Of a stretch of 55,785 bases of DNA, positions 17,192 through 25,337 are shown in pieces; the first letter of the stretch is position 1, and every line of letters starts with the position of its first letter. A program made the translations under genes and the position numbers. Under the pieces are notes generated by a model. The model did not search any database, was not told the origin of the DNA, and saw nothing but the letters and a program-made list of their open reading frames with translations. The DNA comes from Micrococcales bacterium (lineage in GTDB: Bacteria > Actinomycetota > Actinomycetes > S36-B12 > UBA10799): contig JADKAV010000020.1 in NCBI GenBank assembly GCA_016719135.1, positions 1-55,785 on the forward strand, given 5' to 3'.

Positions 17192-18634
17192 CTACAGATC
17201 CAACCCCGTCAGCACCATGACCCGGTCGTGGGTCAGGTCGGTCATCGCCGCCCGCAAACCTTCCCGGCCGAGCCCAGACGACTTGACCCCGCCGTACGGC
17301 ATCTGATCGGCGCGGAAGGACGGCACGTCGCCGATGACCACCCCACCGACCAGTAGTTCCCGGTGGGCCCGGAAAGCGACCTGCAGGTCCCGGGTGAACA
17401 AGCCCGCCTGCAGCCCGAACCTGGAGTCGTTGACCGCGGCCAACGCCGCGTCCACGCCGGCGACCGGAGCGATCGTCATGACCGGGCCGAACACCTCTTC
17501 GCAGGAGACTTTCGCCTGCGCCGGCGCGTTGGCCAGAAGCGTCGGCGCCACCGACGTTCCCTCCCGGGTGCCACCGGCCAGCAGTTCGGCGCCCGAAGCG
17601 ACGGCGTCGTCGATCCAGGACGCGATGCGCTCGGCTGAGGCCTCGTTGATCACCGGGCCGACTGCAACGTCGGGGTCCATCGGGGAACCGGTCTTCAGGG
17701 CATTCATCTTCTCGACCAAAAGCGGCACGAAGCGCTCGTACAACGACTCGTCGACGAGGACCCTCTGCACGGACACGCAGGATTGTCCGGCCTGGTAGTT
17801 GCCGAACGTGGCGATGCGGGTCGCCGCCCAATCGAGGTCGGCGTCGCTGGACCAGTCCGGCATGACGACCGCGGCGGCGTTCCCGCCGAGTTCAAGGATC
17901 ACGTGCTTGGTGGGCTGGCTGGACTGGATGTGGTAACCGACGGTCTCCGAGCCGGTGAACGAGACAACCGGCAGGCGCGGGTCGGCGACCAGGGCTGCAG
18001 TCTGTTCGTTCGCCAGCGGTAACACCGACCACATGCCGGCGGGCAGGTCGGTCTCGGAAAGAATCTCCCCGAGCAGCAAGGCCGTCAGCGGGGTGGCCGG
18101 GGCCGGCTTGACGATGATCGGGGCACCCACGGCCAGCGCCGGGGCCACCTTGTGCGCCACGAGGTTGAGCGGGAAGTTGAAGGGCGCAACTCCGAGCACG
18201 GGCCCGTTCGGGAAGCGCCGCACCACAGCCATCCGACCGGCGGCGCCGGCGTCGGTGTCCAGCCGCTGCAACTCCCCGGACCAGCGCCGGGCCTCCTCGG
18301 CGGCCCACCGGAATGTGGACGCACCACGGGTCACCTCACTGCGCGACCACATGAGCGGTTTGCCGTTCTCCGCGGTGATCAGGTGGGCGATCTCGTCAGC
18401 CCGGGCCGCGATCTGCTGCGAGACGTGCATCAGGGCGTCCGCACGCTGGGCCGCTGTTGTGGCCAGCGCCTGGGGCTGAACATCGACGGCGGCGGCCACG
18501 GCCTCGTCAACGTCCTCGGGCGTGGGCAGAGCGTGCCTGTCGACCATGTGGCCGTCGAACGGGCTGCGTACCTCGTGGACTGCGGGACTCGTGCGGGGTT
18601 TGCCCGCCACCCAGTAGGGCTTCACCTGGCTCAC
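17192..18634 (-). CDS. Aldehyde dehydrogenase, probable succinate-semialdehyde role
   Basis: 480-residue NAD(P)-dependent aldehyde dehydrogenase. The Asn of the oxyanion site is in PFNFPLN (~151-157), the general-base Glu is E248 (LELGGN), the nucleophile is C286 (QAGQSCVSVQ), and the C-terminal PYGGVKSSGLGREG is present. Sequence alone does not fix the substrate; the branch resembles glyceraldehyde-3-phosphate/lactaldehyde-type enzymes. Its GTG start overlaps the gabT stop by four bases (GTGA), so oxidation of succinate semialdehyde made by GabT is the natural inference. It is last in the saccharopine-dehydrogenase-like/gabT/ALDH operon. Confidence 0.88.
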   Translation of the reverse strand: MSQVKPYWVAGKPRTSPAVHEVRSPFDGHMVDRHALPTPEDVDEAVAAAVDVQPQALATTAAQRADALMHVSQQIAARADEIAHLITAENGKPLMWSRSEVTRGASTFRWAAEEARRWSGELQRLDTDAGAAGRMAVVRRFPNGPVLGVAPFNFPLNLVAHKVAPALAVGAPIIVKPAPATPLTALLLGEILSETDLPAGMWSVLPLANEQTAALVADPRLPVVSFTGSETVGYHIQSSQPTKHVILELGGNAAAVVMPDWSSDADLDWAATRIATFGNYQAGQSCVSVQRVLVDESLYERFVPLLVEKMNALKTGSPMDPDVAVGPVINEASAERIASWIDDAVASGAELLAGGTREGTSVAPTLLANAPAQAKVSCEEVFGPVMTIAPVAGVDAALAAVNDSRFGLQAGLFTRDLQVAFRAHRELLVGGVVIGDVPSFRADQMPYGGVKSSGLGREGLRAAMTDLTHDRVMVLTGLDL

Positions 18635-19968
18635 GCGGAGAGCTCCGCGGCCAGCGCATCGGCCAGCACGTCCAGGCCTTCGATGAGCAGTTCGTCGCTG
18701 ATCACCAGCGGCGGCAACAGGCGGATGACGTTGCCGAACGTCCCGGCGGTGAGAATCACCACACCCTCTTGCGTGCAGCGCGCCGCCAGGGCCTTGGGCA
18801 GATCCGGCAGCGGCTTGAGAGTCCCCGGCTCGGCGAACTCAATCGCGACCATCGCGCCGCGGCCACGCACCTGCGCGATCACATCGAACTTCTCGGCCAG
18901 TGCATTGAGCCGGTCCATCATCAGGGTGCCCAGCTGCTGGGCACGCCCGGCCAGGTCCTGCTCCTCCATCGTGGCGATGGCACCGAGCGCCGCGGCGCAA
19001 GCGACCGGGTTCCCGCCGTAGGTTCCGCCGAGACCGCCGACATGGACGCTGTCCATGATCTCCGCGCGACCGGTGACAGCGGCCAACGGCATGCCGCCGG
19101 CGATGCCCTTGGCCGTCGTGATCAGGTCCGGGACGACACCTTCGTGATCGCACGCGAACCACTCGCCCGTGCGGCAGAAGCCGGTCTGAATCTCGTCGGC
19201 GATGAACACCACACCGTTGTCGGTGCACCATTGCGCCATGGCCGGCAGGAAGCCTGCGGCCGGGACGATGAAGCCGCCCTCACCCTGGATCGGTTCGATG
19301 ATCACAGCCGCGAGGTTCGTCGCACCCACCTCCGCCTCGATCCGGGCAATCGCCCGCTCGGCTGCCTGCGGGCCGTCCAGTTCGTCACGCAACGGGTAGG
19401 ACGTCGGCACCCGGTAGACCTCCGAGGCGAACGGGCCGAACGAGTGCTTGTACGGCATGTTCTTCGCGGTCAGCGCCATGGTCAGGTTGGTGCGCCCGTG
19501 ATAGGCGTGCTCTACGGCCACGACCGCGTTCCTGCCGGTGTGGGCGCGGGCGATCTTGATCGCGTTCTCCACCGCTTCGGCGCCGGAGTTGAACAGGGCT
19601 GAATGCTTGTCGTAGTCGCCGGGAGTGAGCCGGTTCAGGTGCTCGCACACCTCGATGTATGGCTCGTAGCCCGCGACCATGAAGCAGGTGTGGGTGAGCT
19701 TGTGCGCCTGTTCGGCGAGCTGCTCGACGACCTTCGGTGCGCTGTTGCCCACGTTGACCACGGCGATGCCGGCCCCGAGGTCGATGAAGGAGTTGCCGTC
19801 GACATCGACGATCACCCCACCGCCGGCCCGGTCTGCATAGATGGGCACCGCAGCGCCCAGTGCCGAGGAGACCGCGGCCTTGCGCCGGTCAGCAAGGGCC
19901 TTGGAATTCGGCCCCGGGATCTCGGTGACGACTTCACGCTTCTGTGGCAGATCTGGTCCAAAGTTCAT
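18631..19968 (-). CDS. gabT: 4-aminobutyrate transaminase
   Basis: 445-residue class III PLP aminotransferase. NSGAEAVENA (~127-136) holds the phosphate-binding turn, ADEIQTGFCRTG (257-268) carries the PLP-ring Asp, and the Schiff-base Lys is K287 in TTAKGIAGGMPLA. EHAYHGRTNLTMALT and EPIQGEGGFIVP are the GabT forms of the family motifs. It would convert GABA and 2-oxoglutarate to succinate semialdehyde and glutamate. The ATG at 19968 overlaps the upstream stop (ATGA) and the 3' end overlaps the aldehyde dehydrogenase. A longer reading upstream of 19968 is a shadow of the neighbouring gene. Confidence 0.93.
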   Translation of the reverse strand: MNFGPDLPQKREVVTEIPGPNSKALADRRKAAVSSALGAAVPIYADRAGGGVIVDVDGNSFIDLGAGIAVVNVGNSAPKVVEQLAEQAHKLTHTCFMVAGYEPYIEVCEHLNRLTPGDYDKHSALFNSGAEAVENAIKIARAHTGRNAVVAVEHAYHGRTNLTMALTAKNMPYKHSFGPFASEVYRVPTSYPLRDELDGPQAAERAIARIEAEVGATNLAAVIIEPIQGEGGFIVPAAGFLPAMAQWCTDNGVVFIADEIQTGFCRTGEWFACDHEGVVPDLITTAKGIAGGMPLAAVTGRAEIMDSVHVGGLGGTYGGNPVACAAALGAIATMEEQDLAGRAQQLGTLMMDRLNALAEKFDVIAQVRGRGAMVAIEFAEPGTLKPLPDLPKALAARCTQEGVVILTAGTFGNVIRLLPPLVISDELLIEGLDVLADALAAELSA

Positions 19969-21179
19969 ACTGTGCGCTCCTCCATCTTCCATTCCTGACC
20001 GTAGCCGTCCTTGAGCAGTTCGAGGAACGGTTCGCTGGGTAGCGCCTCCGGGCCCAGCACGCCGACCCCGGACCACGCACCGGTGGACAGCAGTTCCAAG
20101 GCGACCACCGGGTTCATCGCGGTCTGCCAGACAACAGCCTGCGCCCCGTACTCCTGCATCGTCCAGTCGTTGTCGCTGACGTGGTACAGGTACACGGCCC
20201 GCGGGTTGCCGTCCTTGCCGGTGCCGGTGACGTACAGCCCGGCGCAGGTCTTGCCAGTCATCTTGTCGCCGAGGGTCAGCGGATCCGGCAGGCACGCGGC
20301 CACGACGTCGCGCGGGCTGACCTCGTGGTGGCCGACGCGAACCTTCTCGGTGCGGTCGAGACCGAGTTTGCGCAGCGTCTTCAGGACTTCGATGAACTCG
20401 TCGCCGAGGCCGAACTTGAACGTCACCTTCTTGGCGTCGACCCAGCGCGGCATCAGCAGCACCTCCTCGTGCTCGACGTTCACGCACTCGACCGGCCCGA
20501 TGCCCTCGGGGAAGTCGAAGACCTCGGCGCCGCTGAACGGCTCCGTGGTGTACCAGCCCTTGTCCTTCTCCCAGATCACCGGCGGGTTGAGGCACTCCTC
20601 GATGACCGTCCAGATCGAGAACGAGGGCGCGAAGTCGTAGCCGTGCACGACGATGTCGGAGGCATCCCGCACGCCGAGTTCGTCGATTTCGCTGAACAGG
20701 TGATCCGCGGCGTAACGCGCGAAGACGTCGGCCAAACCCGGCTCGACACCGATCCCCACCAGCGCCAGCCGCCCCTTGTCCTGCCATGCGTCGGCGAACG
20801 CGAACTGATCGTCGCCGAGTTTCACGCCGGTCAACTCGTACGGCTTCTCGGGATGCCTGCTCGACAGGCTCATCGCGGTGTCGAGGTAGTCCGCCCCGGC
20901 CAGGAACGCGCCTTCGAAGATGCTCATCACGAAACGTGGATCGACAACGTTGAGCACGTGCGTGATCTGGTGGCTGCGGCAAGCCTGCGCCACCGCTTGT
21001 GCGTCGGAGGCATCGAGTCCGATCGCGCTGAAACGGGGGTCGTCGATGCGCTCGGCGAGTGTCTGGGCGCGCGAACCGTCATAGTCCGCGATCACCACGC
21101 TGTCGTAGAAGTCGCGACGGGCGGCGATGAGTGCGGCGGACGACCCGACGCCGCCAGCCCCGATGATAAGGATGCGCAT
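19965..21179 (-). CDS. Saccharopine dehydrogenase-family oxidoreductase
   Basis: 404 residues. N-terminal Rossmann motif IIGAGGVGSSAALIAA (~4-19), then DASDAQAV, VLNVVDPRF and a long catalytic domain. The C-terminal half (LPDPLTLGDKMTGKTCAGLYVTG, KDGNPRAVYLYH) follows the layout of carboxynorspermidine synthase and lysine 6-dehydrogenase relatives, as far as I can judge by eye. Such enzymes join an amine to a keto or semialdehyde group by reductive amination, or do the reverse. Being first in an operon with gabT and an aldehyde dehydrogenase suggests amine or polyamine catabolism. The exact reaction is uncertain. A 17-bp palindrome lies 46 bases upstream of its start. Confidence 0.8.
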   Translation of the reverse strand: MRILIIGAGGVGSSAALIAARRDFYDSVVIADYDGSRAQTLAERIDDPRFSAIGLDASDAQAVAQACRSHQITHVLNVVDPRFVMSIFEGAFLAGADYLDTAMSLSSRHPEKPYELTGVKLGDDQFAFADAWQDKGRLALVGIGVEPGLADVFARYAADHLFSEIDELGVRDASDIVVHGYDFAPSFSIWTVIEECLNPPVIWEKDKGWYTTEPFSGAEVFDFPEGIGPVECVNVEHEEVLLMPRWVDAKKVTFKFGLGDEFIEVLKTLRKLGLDRTEKVRVGHHEVSPRDVVAACLPDPLTLGDKMTGKTCAGLYVTGTGKDGNPRAVYLYHVSDNDWTMQEYGAQAVVWQTAMNPVVALELLSTGAWSGVGVLGPEALPSEPFLELLKDGYGQEWKMEERTV

Positions 21180-21224
21180 GGAACTCCCTGGTTAATGTCT
21201 GGCCGAGCGGCCACCTCCGACCAG

Positions 21225-21241
21225 GGTACGGTTTCCGTACC
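21225..21241. promoter_or_regulatory. 17-bp palindromic operator before the gabT operon
   Basis: GGTACGG-TTT-CCGTACC is a perfect inverted repeat with seven-base arms and a three-base centre. It is 46 bases upstream of the saccharopine-dehydrogenase-like start on the minus strand. Its size and form fit a TetR-family dimer site; no TetR gene lies in this window. Confidence 0.6.
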
Positions 21242-21402
21242 GTTCCCCGCAATACACACGTGAAACCGAAGGGGGACATCCTGCCTGACGCGTCAGAACC
21301 GTAGATCAGCGCCTACCAGGGCAAAGGCCCGGGGTCCGACGCGGTCGGCAACCAGTCGCTTGGCCGACCCGCGCCACCCTCGGCAGTACGTTGCTGGTGG
21401 AG

Positions 21403-21418
21403 CATCACCCTGGTGATG
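21403..21418. repeat. 16-bp palindrome after patD
   Basis: CATCACC-CT-GGTGATG has seven-base arms and a two-base centre. It lies 34 bases past the patD stop and ~220 bases before the next gene. The loop is too small for a normal terminator, so a protein-binding site is more likely. Confidence 0.4.
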
Positions 21419-21452
21419 ATCGCCTGCACCTTTCCCACACAACCGCTCGCGC

Positions 21453-22892
21453 CTACTCCTCCAGGGAGGTCATCACGTGCTTGATGCGGGTGTAGTCCTC
21501 GAACCCGTACATCGACAGGTCCTTGCCGTAGCCCGAGCGCTTGTAACCTCCGTGCGGCATCTCAGCGACCAGCGGGATGTGGGTGTTGATCCACACCGTC
21601 CCGAAGTCGAGGGCCTTGGCCATGCGCATCGCCCGGCCGTGGTTCTCGGTCCACACGGAACTGGCCAGGCCATAGTCGACGCCATTGGCCCACTCGATCG
21701 CTTTGGCCTCGTCGTCGAAACGCTGGACGGTCATGACAGGACCGAAGATCTCGTTCTGAATCATCTCGTCGTCCTGCTGCATGTCCACCACGACGGTGGG
21801 CTCGAGGTAGTAACCCCGGTCACCCTGCGTCGAGCCACCAGCGGCAATGTTCGCGTGCGACGGCTTGCGCTCGAGGAATCCCTGGACCTTCTCGAACTGC
21901 GCGACGTTGTTCAGAGGCGGCACCAGCGCGTCCTCATCGGTCGGACCGTTCGCGAACGTGGTCGAGGTCGCCTTGGCCTGCTCGGCCAGCGCGGCCACGA
22001 AGTCATCGTGGATGCCGGCCTGTGCCAGCACCCGGGTCGCCGCCGTGCAGTCCTGACCAGCGTTGAAGTAGCCAGCCACCGCCAGCCACTCCGCAGCCTT
22101 CACCGGGTCCGCGTCGTCGAACACCACGACCGGGGCCTTCCCACCGAGCTCGAGGTGCACGCGCTTGACCATCTTGGAGGCCTCTTCGGCGACCTGCATA
22201 CCGGCGCGCACCGACCCGGTGATCGCGGCCATGTCCACGCCGGGGTGCGCGACCAGCATGCGTCCGGTGTCCCGGTCCCCGGTGATGACGTTGAAGACGC
22301 CGGGGGGCAGGATCTCGGCCTCAGCGACCATCTGCGCCATCCGCACGGTCGAGACCGGGGTGGTGTCAGAGGGCTTGAGCACGACGGCGTTGCCCGCGGC
22401 GATCGCCGGCGCGAACTTCCAGACCGCCATCATCATCGGGTAGTTCCACGGCGTGACCTGCGCGATGACACCGACCGGCTCACGGCGGATCATCGACGTG
22501 AAACCCTCCATGTACTCACCGGCCGCACGGCCTTCGAGCACGCGCGCGGCACCGGCGAAGAACCGGATCTGGTCGATCATGGGGGGGATCTCCTCGGACA
22601 TGGTCACGGGGATCGCCTTGCCGGTGTTCTCCGATTCCAGCGCCACGAGTTCTTCGGCGTTCTGCTCGAAGAGATCGGCCATCGCCAACAGTGCTTTCTG
22701 CCGCACTGACGGAGTGACGTCCCGCCATTTCAGGTACGCCTCCCGGGCTGCAGCCACGGCCGAGTCGACGTCGGCCTGACCCGACACCGGTGCGTGGCCG
22801 AAGACCTCTCCGGTGCTCGGATTGATCAGATCGAGGGCAGGCCCCTGAGCTGCTGCCACCTGACCGTTGACGACGTTGTGAACTTCGCGCAT
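21453..22892 (-). CDS. patD: Gamma-aminobutyraldehyde dehydrogenase
   Basis: 479-residue NAD-dependent aldehyde dehydrogenase. The oxyanion Asn is N150 (VTPWNYP), the base is E248 (HLELGGK) and the nucleophile is C282 in GYFNAGQDCTAATRV. This context, together with VWINTHIPLVAEMPHGGYKRSGYGKD and the ending YGFEDYTRIKHVM, closely follows E. coli PatD (YdcW), which oxidises 4-aminobutanal to GABA. That sets it apart from general betaine-aldehyde types, although overlap in substrates is known. It diverges from the lrp gene across ~150 AT-richer bases that contain phased repeats. Confidence 0.9.
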   Translation of the reverse strand: MREVHNVVNGQVAAAQGPALDLINPSTGEVFGHAPVSGQADVDSAVAAAREAYLKWRDVTPSVRQKALLAMADLFEQNAEELVALESENTGKAIPVTMSEEIPPMIDQIRFFAGAARVLEGRAAGEYMEGFTSMIRREPVGVIAQVTPWNYPMMMAVWKFAPAIAAGNAVVLKPSDTTPVSTVRMAQMVAEAEILPPGVFNVITGDRDTGRMLVAHPGVDMAAITGSVRAGMQVAEEASKMVKRVHLELGGKAPVVVFDDADPVKAAEWLAVAGYFNAGQDCTAATRVLAQAGIHDDFVAALAEQAKATSTTFANGPTDEDALVPPLNNVAQFEKVQGFLERKPSHANIAAGGSTQGDRGYYLEPTVVVDMQQDDEMIQNEIFGPVMTVQRFDDEAKAIEWANGVDYGLASSVWTENHGRAMRMAKALDFGTVWINTHIPLVAEMPHGGYKRSGYGKDLSMYGFEDYTRIKHVMTSLEE

Positions 22893-22933
22893 TGCTTCTC
22901 CTATCGACAGGGCAACAGCCTAACCGCAAAACC

Positions 22934-23005
22934 TACGAAATGTCATGTTTCTGAGCAGGTTACCGCTACGGAATCAGCAGTTTGGCATAGGTCAAAGTAC
23001 GAAAT
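22934..23005. promoter_or_regulatory. Three phased TACGRAAT repeats (candidate Lrp sites)
   Basis: TACGAAAT at 22934-22941, TACGGAAT at 22967-22974 and TACGAAAT at 22998-23005 are direct repeats 33 and 31 bases apart, about three helical turns. They fill the divergent patD/lrp intergenic region, which is less GC-rich than its surroundings. Multi-site phased binding is typical of Lrp/AsnC proteins, so the adjacent Lrp probably controls both directions. Confidence 0.5.
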
Positions 23006-23044
23006 ACATTGCCTTGCCGCCGATCTATTTGTCAGAATCGCAAG

Positions 23045-23491
23045 GTGAACGAACTTGACGAGACCAACCGGGCCATCATCCGCCTGCTGCAGCTGGACGG
23101 TCGACGAGCATATGCGGACATGGCCAAGGAGGTGGGCCTGTCCGAGGCGGCCGTTCGGCAACGCGTGCGACGACTGCTGGATTCCGAAGTCATCCAGATC
23201 GTGGCGGTGACCGATCAGATCCAGATGGGCTACCCGCGCGCGGCAATGATCGCCATCAACGTCGACGGCGACGTGCAGGCCGCCGCGGAGAGGATCGCGG
23301 ACATCGACGAGGTCGACTATCTGGTTTCGACCGCCGGCGGGATCGATCTACTGGCCGAGGTGTTCGCCAGCCACGACGAGCATCTGTACGAGTTGCTCAA
23401 ACGGATCCGTGCCGTACAAGGCGTACGCCAGGCGCAGACCTACATGTACTTCAAGATCCACAAACAGACCTATCAGTGGGGCGTCAAATGA
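23045..23491 (+). CDS. Lrp/AsnC-family transcriptional regulator
   Basis: 148 residues from a GTG start (VNELDETNRAIIRLLQLDGR). Residues ~5-55 are the AsnC-type winged helix-turn-helix (YADMAKEVGLSEAAVRQRVRRL) and ~70-140 the RAM ligand-binding domain (AMIAINVDGD, VDYLVSTAGGIDLLAEVF). It overlaps the downstream aminotransferase by four bases (ATGA) and diverges from patD. The location argues that it senses an amine or amino acid of the putrescine/GABA route and regulates both units through the TACGRAAT repeats. Confidence 0.9.
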   Translation: MNELDETNRAIIRLLQLDGRRAYADMAKEVGLSEAAVRQRVRRLLDSEVIQIVAVTDQIQMGYPRAAMIAINVDGDVQAAAERIADIDEVDYLVSTAGGIDLLAEVFASHDEHLYELLKRIRAVQGVRQAQTYMYFKIHKQTYQWGVK

Positions 23492-24885
23492 CGAGCACTC
23501 CACAACTGGTCACCGAGTCCGGGGCTGATCCGCTGGCCGAGGTGGCCAGGCGTCACCTCTGGATGCACTTCACCCGGCATTCGGTGTACAGCCACGGCGA
23601 GCACGTGCCGATCATCGTGCGCGGTGAGGGGCCGTACATCTGGGACGACCAGGGGCGCAAGTATTTCGACGGGCTCTCCGGGCTGTTCACCGCGCAACTC
23701 GGGCACGGGCGCGAGGAACTCGCACAAGCTGCCGCGGAGCAGGCCCGCACCCTGGCGCACTTCCCGATCTGGTCCTACGCCCATCCCAAAGCGATCGAAC
23801 TCGCCGAACGTCTGGCGAGTCTGGCGCCCGGCGATCTCAACCGCGTCTTCTTCACCTCGGGCGGTGGTGAAGCGGTGGAGTCGGCGTGGAAACTTGCCAA
23901 ACAGTACTTCCAACTCACCGGCAAGCCCAACAAGTACAAGGTGATCAGTCGGGCCGTCGCCTACCATGGCACCCCGCAGGGCGCGTTGAGCATCACGGGC
24001 ATCCCGGCGGCGAAACACCCCTTCGAGCCGCTGGTCCCGGGTGCGATCAAGGTGCCGAACACCAACTTCTACCGCGCCGCCGAACACGGCGACGACGAGG
24101 TCGCGTTCGGCCGCTGGGCCGCAGAGCAGATCGCAGTGGCGATCGAACTCGAGGGACCCGACTCGGTGGCGGCCGTGTTCCTGGAACCGGTGCAGAACTC
24201 CGGCGGGTGCTTCCCGCCCCCGCCCGGCTACCTGCAGCGGGTCCGCGAGATCTGCGACGAGTACGACGTCCTGTTCGTGGCCGACGAGACGATCACGTCC
24301 TTCGGGCGGATCGGCGACTACTTCGCGATGAAGCGCTTCGGAGTCGATCCGGACATCATCACCTGCGCCAAGGGGATGACGTCGGGCTACGCCCCGTCCG
24401 GCGCGATGATCGCGCACGACCGGCTTTTCGAACCATTCAGCACGGGCAACAACACGTTCCTGCACGGCTACACCTGGGGCGGGCACCCGGTTGCGTCGGC
24501 CGTGGCGCTGGCGAACCTCGACCTCTTCGAGTCCGAGGGTGTGCTGGAGCACGTCCGCTCCCACGAAGGCGACCTACGCGCGACGCTGGAGAAACTGCTG
24601 GACCTGCCGATCGTGGGCGACGTGCGCGGCGCCGGTTACTTCTACGGCATCGAGCTGGTGAAGGACAAGACCACCAAAGAGACCTTCGACGCCGACGACT
24701 CCGAACGTCTGCTGCGGGGATTCCTGTCAAAGGCCCTGTTCGACGCTGGACTGTACTGCCGCGCCGACGACCGCGGAGACCCTGTCATCCAGGTCTCGCC
24801 GCCGTTGATCTGCGACCAAGCACACTTCGACGAGGTGGAGTCGATTCTGCGCGAGGTGCTGATGCAGGCCTGGTCGATCCTGTAG
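23488..24885 (+). CDS. Class III aminotransferase, probable putrescine/diamine:pyruvate type
   Basis: 465 residues from the ATG at 23488, which overlaps the lrp stop; the in-frame ATG 12 bases earlier is less likely. Motifs: HLWMHFTRHS, DGLSGLFTAQLGHGR, FTSGGGEAVESAWKLAKQY (PLP phosphate), VADETITSFGRIG (Asp of PLP site), and CAKGMTSGYAPSGAMI with the Schiff-base Lys. These are the forms seen in SpuC-like and omega-amino acid:pyruvate aminotransferases. With PatD and GabT nearby, amino transfer from putrescine to give 4-aminobutanal is the best assignment. Spermidine or beta-alanine are alternatives. Confidence 0.88.
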   Translation: MTSTPQLVTESGADPLAEVARRHLWMHFTRHSVYSHGEHVPIIVRGEGPYIWDDQGRKYFDGLSGLFTAQLGHGREELAQAAAEQARTLAHFPIWSYAHPKAIELAERLASLAPGDLNRVFFTSGGGEAVESAWKLAKQYFQLTGKPNKYKVISRAVAYHGTPQGALSITGIPAAKHPFEPLVPGAIKVPNTNFYRAAEHGDDEVAFGRWAAEQIAVAIELEGPDSVAAVFLEPVQNSGGCFPPPPGYLQRVREICDEYDVLFVADETITSFGRIGDYFAMKRFGVDPDIITCAKGMTSGYAPSGAMIAHDRLFEPFSTGNNTFLHGYTWGGHPVASAVALANLDLFESEGVLEHVRSHEGDLRATLEKLLDLPIVGDVRGAGYFYGIELVKDKTTKETFDADDSERLLRGFLSKALFDAGLYCRADDRGDPVIQVSPPLICDQAHFDEVESILREVLMQAWSIL

Positions 24886-24900
24886 GCGTTGACCGCAGCC

Positions 24901-25332
24901 TCAGCCTTGCGCGGGGTACTTCGTCCGAGCCGCCTCCACCACCGCGTCGAACTGCTCGCGCGAGAGGTTGCCGCCCTCGCGGCGCACCGCTTCATGGGTG
25001 ACGGCCAACGGGCGCGCGATGTTGACCCACGACGGGCGGTTTTCTGAGTCCCACTCGCCGGATCCGATCAGGATCCAGTCGTCCTCGTCTGAACGGTCCT
25101 TGCTGGACAGCAGGAAACAGATGAGATCCTCCTGCTTGTCCGCCGCACGACCCACGATCGCCAGTGGTCGATCTTTGCCCTGGCTGAGGTCCTCCTCGAA
25201 CGGAACCCACGCCCAGACGACTTCGCCGGGATCCGGTTCGCTGTCCTTCTCCGGGGCGTACTCCGGAATCGCCGCGCCTCGATAGTCAAAAGCACCACCA
25301 CGGATCGGGCGGGGATCTGCGTCCTTTTGCAT
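24901..25332 (-). CDS. PemK/MazF-like family protein
   Basis: 143 residues. DPGEVVWAWVPFEEDLSQGKDRPLAIVGR is the N-terminal strand-loop pattern of PemK/MazF-like endoribonuclease toxins in actinobacteria, followed by a second strand pair (ICFLLSSKD) and a PSWVNIARPLAV segment. The C-terminal tail (AVRREGGNLSREQFDAVVEAA) is characteristic of this longer subgroup. No antitoxin-sized gene is next to it. It follows the lipoprotein gene by five bases and ends 15 bases from the convergent aminotransferase. Toxic RNase activity is inferred from the family only; solitary members may have other roles. Confidence 0.8.
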   Translation of the reverse strand: MQKDADPRPIRGGAFDYRGAAIPEYAPEKDSEPDPGEVVWAWVPFEEDLSQGKDRPLAIVGRAADKQEDLICFLLSSKDRSDEDDWILIGSGEWDSENRPSWVNIARPLAVTHEAVRREGGNLSREQFDAVVEAARTKYPAQG

Positions 25333-25337
25333 GTCTC

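Noticed and set aside
18631..20982. Apparent 783-residue fusion reaching upstream of gabT
   Set aside because: The extra N-terminal part is the out-of-frame reading of the saccharopine-dehydrogenase-like gene. GabT begins at 19968 with an ATGA overlap.
24901..25332. Toxin-antitoxin module
   Set aside because: Only the PemK/MazF-like gene is present. The neighbours are a lipoprotein and an aminotransferase, not antitoxins, so no module is claimed.
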